Shown: positions 19,124-27,959 of the stretch, one piece after another
Layout: each line of letters starts with the position of its first letter
How positions within the stretch are numbered: the stretch's first letter is position 1
Origin: an uncultured Woeseiaceae bacterium
Lineage (GTDB): Bacteria; Pseudomonadota; Gammaproteobacteria; Steroidobacterales; Woeseiaceae
NCBI GenBank assembly: GCA_937944275.1
Contig: CALDZH010000083.1
Span: 1 to 37,207, forward strand
Length of the DNA stretch: 37,207 bases
Direction of reading: 5' to 3'
Program-made: the position numbers and the translations under genes
Notes under the pieces: generated by a model
What the model saw: the letters and a program-made list of their open reading frames with translations, nothing else
Told to the model about the DNA's origin: nothing
The model's database searches: none

Positions 19124-20347
19124 ATGAATATCGTATTGCGCCTGGCCTGGCGCAACCTGTGGCGGCATGCGCGGCGAACGTGGCTGACGATCGGAGCCAT
19201 GGTGTTTTCGAACACGTTGCTCGTATTCATGATCTCGTTCCAGTTCAGCATGTACGGCCTCATGATCGACAATACGTTGCAGGTGTTCAGCGGGCACATG
19301 CAGGTGCAGGCGCCTGAGTACAAGGACGACCAGAAAATGCGGCAGGTCGTGCCGGGCGTGCAGCCCCTGGCCGCACAACTGCGCAAAGAATTCGATAGCG
19401 ACACAATCGCGGCGCGCGGCTGGGCATTCGGGCTTGCTTCCAGTGAGGAGCGCAGCTACGGCATCGGCATTTACGGTGTCGAGCCCGAGTTTGAACCCCG
19501 GGTCTCCAACATTCCGGGGCTGATCGAGGATGGCCGGTTTTTCGAACAGAACGACGCGATGGAGATTGTTATCGGCGAGGTCCTGGCCCGCAACCTGCGC
19601 ATCGGTGTTGGTGACGAACTCACGATACTCGGCAGTGGCCTTGACGGGTCGTTTGCAGCCGCCGTTGTCGTTGTTGTTGGTGTTTTCGAAAGTGGCGTGA
19701 AAGACATAGATCGCAATATTGCAGAGATGCCGCTTGGAACCTTTCAGGACGTGTTCTACATGAACGGCGCCGGACACCAGGTGGTGATCATGGCGCCGAC
19801 GCTGGACGACGCGCCGGCGCTGCAGAGCAACGTGGCGGCCTTTTTGCCTGATGGACTCGTGGTGCATAGCTGGGATGTGCTGCAACCGGGCCTCAAACAG
19901 GCCATCCAGGCGGACATCAGCAGCGCATTCTTCATGTACGGCATCCTGGTCATTCTCGTCGCATTCAGCGTATTGAATACGCAACTGATGTCCGTGCTCG
20001 AGCGCACGCACGAATTCGGCGTCGTCATGGCCCTCGGTATGAAACCGGGCCGCCTCGGTCGCCTTGTCATGCTTGAGACTGCGCTGATGGGGCTTCTCGG
20101 GTTCGTGCTCGGGGCCGCCGCAGGCGCCTTGTTAACCTACTGGTTTACGGTCAATGGCCTGTCCTACCCGGGCATGGAAGAAATGGCGGCCAACTTCAAT
20201 TTGCCCGGGCGTGTATATCCCCAGGTCTCGATACTAAAAACCGTCTTCGGGCCCGCGGTTGTATTCCTGTTTACATTGCTGGCTGCTATTTATCCGGCCT
20301 GGCGGCTGCGGAGCCTGCATCCGGTTGAAGCGATGAGGACAAACTGA
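19124..20347 (+). CDS. ABC transporter permease, FtsX/LolCE/MacB type (1)
   Basis: N-terminal TM, large extracytoplasmic domain, three C-terminal TMs; VLNTQLMSVLERTHEFGVVMALGMKPGRLGRLVMLETALMGLLG. Confidence 0.92.
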   Translation: MNIVLRLAWRNLWRHARRTWLTIGAMVFSNTLLVFMISFQFSMYGLMIDNTLQVFSGHMQVQAPEYKDDQKMRQVVPGVQPLAAQLRKEFDSDTIAARGWAFGLASSEERSYGIGIYGVEPEFEPRVSNIPGLIEDGRFFEQNDAMEIVIGEVLARNLRIGVGDELTILGSGLDGSFAAAVVVVVGVFESGVKDIDRNIAEMPLGTFQDVFYMNGAGHQVVIMAPTLDDAPALQSNVAAFLPDGLVVHSWDVLQPGLKQAIQADISSAFFMYGILVILVAFSVLNTQLMSVLERTHEFGVVMALGMKPGRLGRLVMLETALMGLLGFVLGAAAGALLTYWFTVNGLSYPGMEEMAANFNLPGRVYPQVSILKTVFGPAVVFLFTLLAAIYPAWRLRSLHPVEAMRTN

Positions 20348-21576
20348 TGCGCATGCTGCCGGTACTCAGTCGACTCGCATGGCGCTACTTGTGGCGCAAT
20401 CATCGGCGTACGATCGTGATGCTTGGCGCCATATCTGTCGGCGCATGGGCGATGATTTTCATGACGGCGCTGACCCGCGGCATGGTCGACCAGATGATTG
20501 CGGATGGCATCAGCGTTATTCCGGGGCACGTACAGATACACAATCCAGACTATCTTGACGACCCCAGTGTCAGTAATCGTATTGCGCTGACGGATACGGA
20601 ACTAACGCAGCGTTTTGGCGATGCCGGATTCGACGCCTGGGCAAGTCGGGTTCGCGTGCCCGCCGTGATCACGAGCGAGAGGGAGTCGCGCGGCGTCACT
20701 CTGCTGGGCATCGATCCTGATGCCGAGCGGACGTTCTCATTCGTGGATTACGATGCGGTTGATGGCCGCTTCCTTGAGGATCCGGAGGACAATGGTGTCG
20801 TGATCGGGGCAAAGCTTGCCGACACGCTCGAGACTGAAGTCGGCAAACGCATCGTGTTGATGAGCCAGGATCCTGACAACGATATCGCCGATCGCGGATT
20901 CCGGGTGGTAGGCCTGTTCCACGCGAATATGGAGGTTTACGAAGAGACCTATGCGTTCGTTGGCAAACGCACGGCGCAGAAGATGCTGCGTATCGGCGAC
21001 ACGGTTTCCGAGGTCGTATTTGTCGGCGACGACTATCGCGATGTCGAACCGGTATTCCAAAAAGTCTCGGCCGCTGTCGATGATTCTGTGAAGGTAAGTC
21101 GGTGGACGGAGGTAGATACCTACCTCGGGACGATGCTCGGCGTCATGGACGGATTCGTGCTGATCTGGGTTATTGTCATTTTCCTGGCGCTATCGTTCGG
21201 GCTCGTGAACACGCTCGTCATGGCTGTATTTGAACGCGTGCGAGAAATTGGCTTGATGCTTGCGCTGGGGATGAAGCCGATGAGTATCCTCGGGCAAATC
21301 ATCATCGAGTCGATGATGTTGCTGGCGGTCGGGCTGCTGATCGGGGATGTGCTGGCTTACGTAACGGTCAAGCCGCTGGAGAGCGGCATCGACATTTCGA
21401 TCGTTGCCAAGGGTATGGAAATGTTTGGCGCATCCAGCATTTTGTATCCAAAGCTGTATATGGACGACGTAATTCTGTCGAACGTCGTTGTATTGGTATT
21501 GGGCTTCCTTGCAAGCCTGTCACCGGCGTGGCGAGCCTCTCGCTATGAGCCGGTCGAAGCAATTACGAAGGTGTGA
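20347..21576 (+). CDS. ABC transporter permease, FtsX/LolCE/MacB type (2)
   Basis: LVNTLVMAVFERVREIGLMLALGMKPMSILGQIIIESMMLLAVG; start overlaps upstream stop by 1 nt (TGATG). Confidence 0.92.
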   Translation: MRMLPVLSRLAWRYLWRNHRRTIVMLGAISVGAWAMIFMTALTRGMVDQMIADGISVIPGHVQIHNPDYLDDPSVSNRIALTDTELTQRFGDAGFDAWASRVRVPAVITSERESRGVTLLGIDPDAERTFSFVDYDAVDGRFLEDPEDNGVVIGAKLADTLETEVGKRIVLMSQDPDNDIADRGFRVVGLFHANMEVYEETYAFVGKRTAQKMLRIGDTVSEVVFVGDDYRDVEPVFQKVSAAVDDSVKVSRWTEVDTYLGTMLGVMDGFVLIWVIVIFLALSFGLVNTLVMAVFERVREIGLMLALGMKPMSILGQIIIESMMLLAVGLLIGDVLAYVTVKPLESGIDISIVAKGMEMFGASSILYPKLYMDDVILSNVVVLVLGFLASLSPAWRASRYEPVEAITKV

Positions 21577-22271
21577 TGATGACGGCTGTACGTTGTGTGG
21601 ATATCTGCAAAACCTATCGCCAGGGCGATCAGGACATCAGGGCGCTCGATCACCTGAGTGTCGAGATCGAGAAAGGCGAGTTTGTCTGCCTGATGTCGCC
21701 ATCGGGCGGCGGCAAGACGACATTGCTCAATGCGATCGGGGGGCTCGATATCCCGGATAGCGGTGAAGTCTGGGTGGCGGACAAGCGTATCGACCAGATG
21801 AGCAAAGGCGAGCTTGCCGATCTGCGTCTCGCGAACATCGGTTTCGTATTCCAGGCGTATAACCTGATTCCCGTTCTCACTGCACAGGAAAATGTCGAGT
21901 TCGTTATGCAGGTGCAGGGCATACCCACAGCAAAGCGTCGTGAGAAATCGCTCGCAATTCTCGAAGAGGTTGGCCTGGAAGGTCTCGAAAACCGGCGGCC
22001 GGCAGAGATGTCGGGAGGACAGCAACAGCGGGTTGCCGTGGCACGCGCGATTGTGTCACGTCCCGCACTGGTCCTCGCCGACGAGCCTACGGCTAATCTC
22101 GACTCGAAAACGTCAGACGAACTCATGGGTTTGTTCAAAGAGTTGAACGAGCATCACAACACGACTTTCGTTATTGCAACCCACGACCAGCGCGTCATGC
22201 GCTACGCGAAGAGAATTATTCGGATGCGGGATGGGCGCATCGTTGATGATATCGAGCAGAATGCGGCGTAG
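21573..22271 (+). CDS. ABC transporter ATP-binding protein (LolD/MacB-like)
   Basis: Walker A SPSGGGKTTLLN, signature EMSGGQQQRVAVARAI, Walker B VLADEPTANLDS, H-loop TTFVIATHDQRV. Confidence 0.96.
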   Translation: MMMTAVRCVDICKTYRQGDQDIRALDHLSVEIEKGEFVCLMSPSGGGKTTLLNAIGGLDIPDSGEVWVADKRIDQMSKGELADLRLANIGFVFQAYNLIPVLTAQENVEFVMQVQGIPTAKRREKSLAILEEVGLEGLENRRPAEMSGGQQQRVAVARAIVSRPALVLADEPTANLDSKTSDELMGLFKELNEHHNTTFVIATHDQRVMRYAKRIIRMRDGRIVDDIEQNAA

Positions 22272-23481
22272 CGCCGCACTCATTTTTCTCAGTTTGTCGG
22301 CTGTCGTCGCCGCGGATGATCTGACGACAGAGTTCGGAGGACACACGAAGTTCCGTGTCGTCGGCCAGGGCTACCCCAACGACAGCCTGTTCAGGGATAT
22401 TGTCGGTTCTGACTCGCGGGATGTCGGAGCGGACCTGCGGCTCAACCTGAAATTAAGCTCCGGCCGCTGGACGTTCGACACGGCGTATCAACTGGTTGGC
22501 CTTCAGGGCGACGGCCTGAAACTCAGCGGGCCGCCGAACGATGACCGCCGACTCCTGGATCTCACCGATGTTATTTCCGAGGGAAGTGACAGTGCGATTC
22601 TGCACCGTCTCGACAGGCTCTGGCTTGGCTACACGAGTGAGAAAGCCGTCGTTCGGCTAGGGCGTCAGGCCCTGTCATGGGGCAACGGGCTCGCCTACGC
22701 GCCGATGGATCTTGTCAATCCGTTCGATCCTGCCTCGATCGACACCGAATACAAAGCCGGCGATGACATGCTGTACGTGCAATACCTGCAGGATAACGGC
22801 AACGATATGCAGGCGGCCTGCGTGTTCCGGCGTGATGTTCTCACGGGCGATGCCAAATCCGACCAGGCGACCGCTGCGATCAAGTATCACGGTTTCGCCG
22901 GGGAAACGGAGTACGATCTGCTTGCTGCCCGGAGCTACGGGGACGCTGTTATTGGGGTTGGGACAGGGCGTGGAATCGGCGGTGCAGTCTGGAGCGCCGA
23001 CCTGGTCGTTACCGACACGGACCTCGATACGTACGCCCAGTTCGTGACCAACGTGATGTACTCATGGATCTGGGCCGGAAAGAACATGAGCGGCAGCCTC
23101 GAATACTATTTCAATGGATTTGGCCAGACCGGCGGACGCTATGATCCCGTCAGCCTTGCCGCCAACCCGGACCTGCTGGTGCGCGTGTCCCGTGGTGAGC
23201 TGTTCACGCTCGGCCGGCACTATCTTTCCGCCAGTGTGATGATCGAAATGTCGCCGCTGTGGATCCTTACACCCACAGTGTTCATGAATGCCGAGGATCC
23301 GAGTGCGCTGTTTCAGCTTGTCACGACCTACAACCTGTCCGACAACATGACGTTTCTAGGCAGCGTCAACATACCGATAGGGCCGAGCGGCAGTGAGTTT
23401 GGCGGGATTGAGTCGGGCGTGCCAGATCGCTATCTGTCGACAGGTGCGGGCGTTTTTGCACAGCTCGCCTGGTATTTTTAG
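22261..23481 (+). CDS. Predicted outer-membrane beta-barrel protein
   Basis: ATG at 22261 with signal peptide MRRSAALIFLSLSAVVAA; RLDRLWLGYTSEKAVVRLGRQALSWGNGLAYAPMDLVNPFDP; amphipathic strands; C-terminal aromatic LAWYF typical of outer-membrane proteins; overlaps ATPase gene end by 11 bp. Confidence 0.82.
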   Translation: MRRSAALIFLSLSAVVAADDLTTEFGGHTKFRVVGQGYPNDSLFRDIVGSDSRDVGADLRLNLKLSSGRWTFDTAYQLVGLQGDGLKLSGPPNDDRRLLDLTDVISEGSDSAILHRLDRLWLGYTSEKAVVRLGRQALSWGNGLAYAPMDLVNPFDPASIDTEYKAGDDMLYVQYLQDNGNDMQAACVFRRDVLTGDAKSDQATAAIKYHGFAGETEYDLLAARSYGDAVIGVGTGRGIGGAVWSADLVVTDTDLDTYAQFVTNVMYSWIWAGKNMSGSLEYYFNGFGQTGGRYDPVSLAANPDLLVRVSRGELFTLGRHYLSASVMIEMSPLWILTPTVFMNAEDPSALFQLVTTYNLSDNMTFLGSVNIPIGPSGSEFGGIESGVPDRYLSTGAGVFAQLAWYF

Positions 23482-23487
23482 GGCAGG
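23469..23487. repeat. Short near-identical direct repeat, copy 1
   Basis: CTGGTATTTTTAGGGCAGG; 18/19 identical to 24110-24128. Confidence 0.6.
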
Positions 23488-23490
23488 GAC

Positions 23491-24051
23491 CTAGGCAATA
23501 GTGTTCGGCAGGCTGGCGAGCAAGCGCTTGAACGCGGCCTCGACTTCGAGTTCAAAGACGGGGTCCTTGATGTTCTGATACTCGGACACGTCGACTCTGT
23601 AAGGCTCGGCCTCGAGCATCAGGTCGATGCGTGAAAAAAGATCCTCTTCTTCCCAGCGCATGTGACGACGCAGATACGTGACATAGGAAGACGAGTCTTC
23701 GATCATCTTCTCACGGCGCACTGCCGCGCCCGCGATGATCGCCTCGACCTCATCGCGGAGGAGACCACCCAGCCGCGCAATCTCCAGGTGTTCATCAGGG
23801 ACGTGGTTCAAATCCTCCGAGAGGTCGGGCCGCCGCTCGCGTAACTGCTCGTACACGACGTCTTCCTTGGGGTGATGCACAGCATCGGGGTAGACGGTCA
23901 TGTAGCGCATGATTTCGTCGAATAATTCGAAATCGGGATCTTCGTCCTCCGCCATTTCCTCTACCAGGTCGGCCAGGAGGTCCAGAATAATGCTCATATT
24001 GCGGTGATCTTCCCGCAATTCAGCCATGAGTTCGCGTGCGTCAGTATCCAT
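23491..24051 (-). CDS. Hemerythrin domain-containing protein
   Basis: DHRNMSIILDLLADLVEE, HHPKEDVVYEQL, YLRRHMRWEEEDLFSRID: spaced H/E metal-ligand motifs of hemerythrin-like HHE domains. Confidence 0.9.
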   Translation of the reverse strand: MDTDARELMAELREDHRNMSIILDLLADLVEEMAEDEDPDFELFDEIMRYMTVYPDAVHHPKEDVVYEQLRERRPDLSEDLNHVPDEHLEIARLGGLLRDEVEAIIAGAAVRREKMIEDSSSYVTYLRRHMRWEEEDLFSRIDLMLEAEPYRVDVSEYQNIKDPVFELEVEAAFKRLLASLPNTIA

Positions 24052-24109
24052 GGCCTAATATTGGCGGTCGTATCGGCCGTATTCCATTGGGAAATCCACC
24101 TATGGCTGG

Positions 24110-24128
24110 CTGGCATTTTTAGGGCAGG
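24110..24128. repeat. Short near-identical direct repeat, copy 2
   Basis: CTGGCATTTTTAGGGCAGG; 18/19 identical to 23469-23487. Confidence 0.6.
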
Positions 24129-24154
24129 AGATTCATGCCGTTCGCCCCTGTGAA

Positions 24155-24604
24155 CTAATCTTCGAGCGGAATGCGAATCTTCTGGCCCGGGTAGATCTTG
24201 TTCGGATCGGAGATTATGTCCTTATTCGCTTCAAAGATTTTAACGTACTTGGAAGCGTTGCCGTAGTAGCGCTTGGCGATTGCACCAAGCGTATCACCAC
24301 TGACGATCTCGTAGATCTCGGCTTTTTCCTCGGGCTCCTCGGGTTTTGGCGCAGGCGCCTTGAGGTCGTCCGCAATGACTTTCTCGACGCCCTGGATGTT
24401 GCCGGCAATCAGAATTGCCTGGTCACGCACCGCCTGGTTGATGCAATCGCCGCAGATCGTCACGGTGCCGTCGTCGAACTGCACGTCGAGATTGCTCAGG
24501 CCATGCGTTTTGATCTCGAGATGCTGCTTGATGTTGTCAGCGGCTTCTGCGTCGGTATCAAAAATCTGGCGGCCAACGTCTTTTACAAAGTCAAACAGTC
24601 CCAT
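24155..24604 (-). CDS. BON and LysM domain protein (Kbp/YgaU-like)
   Basis: MGLFDFVKDVGRQIFD start; BON-like LDVQFDDGTVTICGDCINQAVRDQAILIAGNIQGVEKV; LysM YEIVSGDTLGAIAKRYYGNASKYVKIFEANKDIISDPNKIYPGQKIRIP. Confidence 0.93.
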   Translation of the reverse strand: MGLFDFVKDVGRQIFDTDAEAADNIKQHLEIKTHGLSNLDVQFDDGTVTICGDCINQAVRDQAILIAGNIQGVEKVIADDLKAPAPKPEEPEEKAEIYEIVSGDTLGAIAKRYYGNASKYVKIFEANKDIISDPNKIYPGQKIRIPLED

Positions 24605-24641
24605 GTGTATCTCCCTGTTGAGAATTCATTTGTGTTGTTAT

Positions 24642-24671
24642 TGCCGGCCCCAGAGTTCCCGGCAGTATAAT
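24642..24671 (+). promoter_or_regulatory. Candidate promoter (-10 TATAAT at 24666-24671) with upstream inverted repeat
   Basis: TGCCGG (24642-24647) and CCGGCA (24659-24664), 11-nt spacer, directly preceding TATAAT; M48 gene ATG at 24699. Confidence 0.4.
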
Positions 24672-24698
24672 AATAGTTCTAAGAATGAGGTGTTCGTA

Positions 24699-26234
24699 AT
24701 GCGTAAAGCAACTATTTTCCTGCTGGTCAGTTTTGTGTTCGCCACCGGCTGCGCGGTCAATCCCGTGACGGGCAAAAGCGAAATCATGTTCATGAGCACC
24801 GCGCAGGAAATTGAAATGGGCAAGCAGAACTATTTGCCCATGCAGCAGTCTCAGGGCGGTGTTTATGACGTTGATCCGGAACTTACAACCTACGTTCAGC
24901 GCGTCGGCAAAAAAGTTGCGGCGCAGAGCGGCGTCGACCTGCCTTACGACTTCGTCGTATTGAACAATTCGGTGCCCAACGCATGGGCGCTGCCGGGTGG
25001 CAAGATCGCGATCAACCGCGGCCTGCTGTACGAACTGGAATCCGAAGCTGAGCTGGCTGCAGTGCTGGGTCATGAGGCAGTGCATGCGGCGGCACGACAT
25101 ACCGCGAAGCAACAGTCGCGCGCGATGCTCATGCAGGTGGGTGTGATGGGTACGGCGATTGCTGCGAGCGACAGCGATTACGGTAACCTGCTCGCCGGTG
25201 GCGCCAGCATGCTGGCGCAGGTCGGGCTGGCGAAATACGGGCGTAACGCGGAACTCGAATCCGACCGCTATGGCATGGAGTACATGTCGAAAGCGGGCTA
25301 TGACCCTCAAGGTGCAGTCGAGCTTCAGGAGACGTTTGTGCGCCTCAGCAACGACCAGCGTTCAGACTGGCTGAGTGGCTTGTTTGCGAGCCATCCACCG
25401 TCCCAGGAGCGCGTTGACACCAACATAGAAACTGCGCGCAGCCTGCCACAAGGGGGCATGCGAGGGGAGCGTGAGTACCAGGCGATAATGCGCAAGGCAA
25501 ATGCTGCCAAGCCTGCCTACGAAGCCTATGACGAAGGGCGCAAGGCTTTGTCCGAGGAGAAGATCGACGAAGCGCTGGCCCTTGCCGAAAAAGCACTGGG
25601 CCTGTTCCCGGCGGAGGCGAATTTTCATGCTTTGCGCGGCGATATCAGGCTGGTGCAGGACAACTATGACGGGGCCACAACGAATTACACGCGCGCCATC
25701 GAGCGTCGCGACAACTTTTTCTATTATCACCTGCAACGTGGTCTCGCCAGGAAGGAGATGGGTGACACCGACGCTGCGGCCACGGACCTTCAGCGCAGCC
25801 TGGAATTGATGCCGACGGCTCCGGCGCACTTCGCGCTCGGGGAAATAGCGCAGGCGCGTGGCAATCGCGACGAGGCGATTGAACATTACAAGGTCGTTGC
25901 CACCGCAGGTGGAGAATATGGCCAGGCCGCGACTGCGGAGCTCGTAAAACTCGATCTATCTACGAATCCCGGCGCATATATCAATTACGGGTGTTCAGCT
26001 GACGGGAACGGAAACCTCATCGTGTCGGTCAAAAACGAGACGCCTGTGCAGATCGATGGCGTGCAGGTTGCCGTCCAGTACTCAGATTCAAGCGGCCGGC
26101 AACAGCAAAAACGTTTCAACATTAACGGGCAGATACAGCCCGGGCAGGTTGCCAGCGTAAATACCGGGCTCGGCCCTTACACGACGGGTGCGAATTGCCC
26201 GGTGCAGGTAGTTTCCGCCGAGGTTGCAGAGTAA
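24699..26234 (+). CDS. M48 family metalloprotease lipoprotein with C-terminal TPR repeats
   Basis: ATG at 24699; lipobox-like LLVSFVFATGCAVNPVTG; zinc motif HEAVH in AVLGHEAVHAAARHTAKQQ; NAELESDRYGMEYM; TPR-like repeats downstream. Confidence 0.92.
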   Translation: MRKATIFLLVSFVFATGCAVNPVTGKSEIMFMSTAQEIEMGKQNYLPMQQSQGGVYDVDPELTTYVQRVGKKVAAQSGVDLPYDFVVLNNSVPNAWALPGGKIAINRGLLYELESEAELAAVLGHEAVHAAARHTAKQQSRAMLMQVGVMGTAIAASDSDYGNLLAGGASMLAQVGLAKYGRNAELESDRYGMEYMSKAGYDPQGAVELQETFVRLSNDQRSDWLSGLFASHPPSQERVDTNIETARSLPQGGMRGEREYQAIMRKANAAKPAYEAYDEGRKALSEEKIDEALALAEKALGLFPAEANFHALRGDIRLVQDNYDGATTNYTRAIERRDNFFYYHLQRGLARKEMGDTDAAATDLQRSLELMPTAPAHFALGEIAQARGNRDEAIEHYKVVATAGGEYGQAATAELVKLDLSTNPGAYINYGCSADGNGNLIVSVKNETPVQIDGVQVAVQYSDSSGRQQQKRFNINGQIQPGQVASVNTGLGPYTTGANCPVQVVSAEVAE

Positions 26235-26250
26235 GAATAAGGAGGACGAC

Positions 26251-27117
26251 ATGCCCAGGATAGCTCTCATGATCGGCGTGGCGCTGCTTGTAGCAATTGG
26301 ACTGGGCACATGGATATCGGGCGAGGAACAACCGACCGAGCCGTCGGCTCCGCCAATCCTCGTTGGCGAGCCAGGGGTCGACGCAGACCTTGATGAGCGA
26401 TTGCAGTACCTCGAGCAAGCGCTTGCGGAGGAGCGCGAAGCGCGGATCGCACTCGAAGATACGCTGGCGATGCTGTTCGAGGAGCTGGAACGCCTCGAAG
26501 GCACGGACGAGCGCACTGCCGCCAGAATCCAGGCTGTAGCAGAAAACGAGCGCCAGGCACGCGTAGAAGAACGTCGGGGACAGAGGAATGAAGCCGACTG
26601 GATGCGCAGCTACCAGGAACGGCGGGTTGCCACTCTAATCGAAGGAGGATTTTCTGAAGAAGACGCCCGGCGTGCTCTGCAACTGGAGTCTGAGGCTTCA
26701 TTCAAGGCCATGCAGCTTGCCTGGGAGGCGCAGCGAAATGGCGAGGCAGTCGACGTCATGAGCAACATGAGCAACCCGCAATCGATTTTGCGCGCGGAGA
26801 TGGGCGACGAGGCCTATGCCCGTTATCTCGACGCGCAGGGGCAACCGACCGCGATTCGCATAACCCAGGTTTTAAGTGGATCTCCCGGAAATAGTGCGGG
26901 CCTGCAGGCCGGAGACGAACTCGTTAGCTACAACGGCGAACGAGTATTCAACGTCATGGAGTTGCGCAACGGCACAATGCAAGGACAACCTGGCGAGGAC
27001 GTCGTTATCGAAATCGAGCGTGACGGCGTGCGCATGCAGCTAGCATTGCCTCGAGGGCCGATCGGAATTACCGGGTCCGGCGCGAATATTCGCGGCATGA
27101 ACTGGTGGGGCGGCTAG
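26251..27117 (+). CDS. Membrane-anchored coiled-coil PDZ-domain protein
   Basis: ggagg RBS upstream of ATG 26251; N-terminal TM; coiled-coil LDERLQYLEQALAEEREARIALEDTLAMLFEELERLE; PDZ-like ITQVLSGSPGNSAGLQAGDELVSYNGERVFNVMELRNGTM. Confidence 0.82.
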   Translation: MPRIALMIGVALLVAIGLGTWISGEEQPTEPSAPPILVGEPGVDADLDERLQYLEQALAEEREARIALEDTLAMLFEELERLEGTDERTAARIQAVAENERQARVEERRGQRNEADWMRSYQERRVATLIEGGFSEEDARRALQLESEASFKAMQLAWEAQRNGEAVDVMSNMSNPQSILRAEMGDEAYARYLDAQGQPTAIRITQVLSGSPGNSAGLQAGDELVSYNGERVFNVMELRNGTMQGQPGEDVVIEIERDGVRMQLALPRGPIGITGSGANIRGMNWWGG

Positions 27118-27156
27118 TAAATAAGTGCCTCTGCGGTGGATAAAGGGCGCCACGAG

Positions 27157-27927
27157 ATGCAAAATGGGGCCATCAATAACAAGAGGTTGGAAAGGCCCTT
27201 GAATCGCCTTCGTTATACTGTTCCAAATAGTTTCACTGCGCTTAGCCTCTTGCTCGGCGTGTCGTCCATTATCACGACGCAGCTGGGCGAACTCGAGCTT
27301 GCGGGATGGCTCATTGTCTGGTGTGGCTTGCTCGACGTCATGGACGGCCTGTCGGCGCGCTTGCTGAAGGCTACGTCTGATTTTGGGGCCGAGTTCGATT
27401 CAATGGCCGATCTCGTATCTTTTGGCGTCGCCCCAGCAGTACTCATGCTCAATGCCGGCCTGCAAATCGGCGGTATCGAGTATGACTCCGGGCAGTTTTG
27501 GGTGCTGCTGGTAGCGATTGCTGTATTCACGCTGGCTGGCGCCATGCGCCTGGCGCGTTTCAATCTGCACTCTGACGAGCCACCGACAGGCTGGTTTGCA
27601 GGCCTGCCGATTACGGCGGCGGGTGGCGGCCTGGTCTCCTCGGTTGTCCTGGTGCTTATTCATAATCCGGAGTTAGCCGCATCTTTGCCGCTGCGACTTT
27701 ACTTGCCCGTACTCATGTTCGTGCTCGCGCTACTGATGATCTCACGCATTCGTTTCCCGAAAGCCCAGAAGCGCGACGGCCTGTTTATCAATCTGTTCCA
27801 GGCATCTGTCATAGCCAGTGTCTATTACTGCGGTATCACCCGCTCATACCCGGAGTATCTGCTCGGCGTGGGTATCTTCGTGTTGATTTCGGGGGTTATT
27901 GCCGGGCGCATCACTCGCGATTCCTGA
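27157..27927 (+). CDS. pssA: CDP-diacylglycerol--serine O-phosphatidyltransferase (or closely related CDP-alcohol phosphatidyltransferase)
   Basis: CDP-alcohol phosphatidyltransferase motif DG-x2-AR-x8-G-x3-D-x3-D in MDGLSARLLKATSDFGAEFDSMAD; N-terminal RYTVPNSFTALSLLLG. Start could be 27136 or 27157. Confidence 0.88.
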   Translation: MQNGAINNKRLERPLNRLRYTVPNSFTALSLLLGVSSIITTQLGELELAGWLIVWCGLLDVMDGLSARLLKATSDFGAEFDSMADLVSFGVAPAVLMLNAGLQIGGIEYDSGQFWVLLVAIAVFTLAGAMRLARFNLHSDEPPTGWFAGLPITAAGGGLVSSVVLVLIHNPELAASLPLRLYLPVLMFVLALLMISRIRFPKAQKRDGLFINLFQASVIASVYYCGITRSYPEYLLGVGIFVLISGVIAGRITRDS

Positions 27928-27959
27928 CGCCGTGACCGTCGGACCCTGAAGGAGAGGTA

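Noticed and set aside
19058-20011. Long minus-strand ORF (317 aa) opposite the first FtsX-type permease
   Set aside because: Fully antisense to a gene with clear FtsX-family motifs; low-complexity H/R/Q-rich translation typical of a shadow ORF in GC-rich DNA.
24360-24698. N-terminal extension of the M48 protease ORF from 24360
   Set aside because: It runs antisense through the BON-LysM gene, and a convincing lipoprotein signal starts at ATG 24699.
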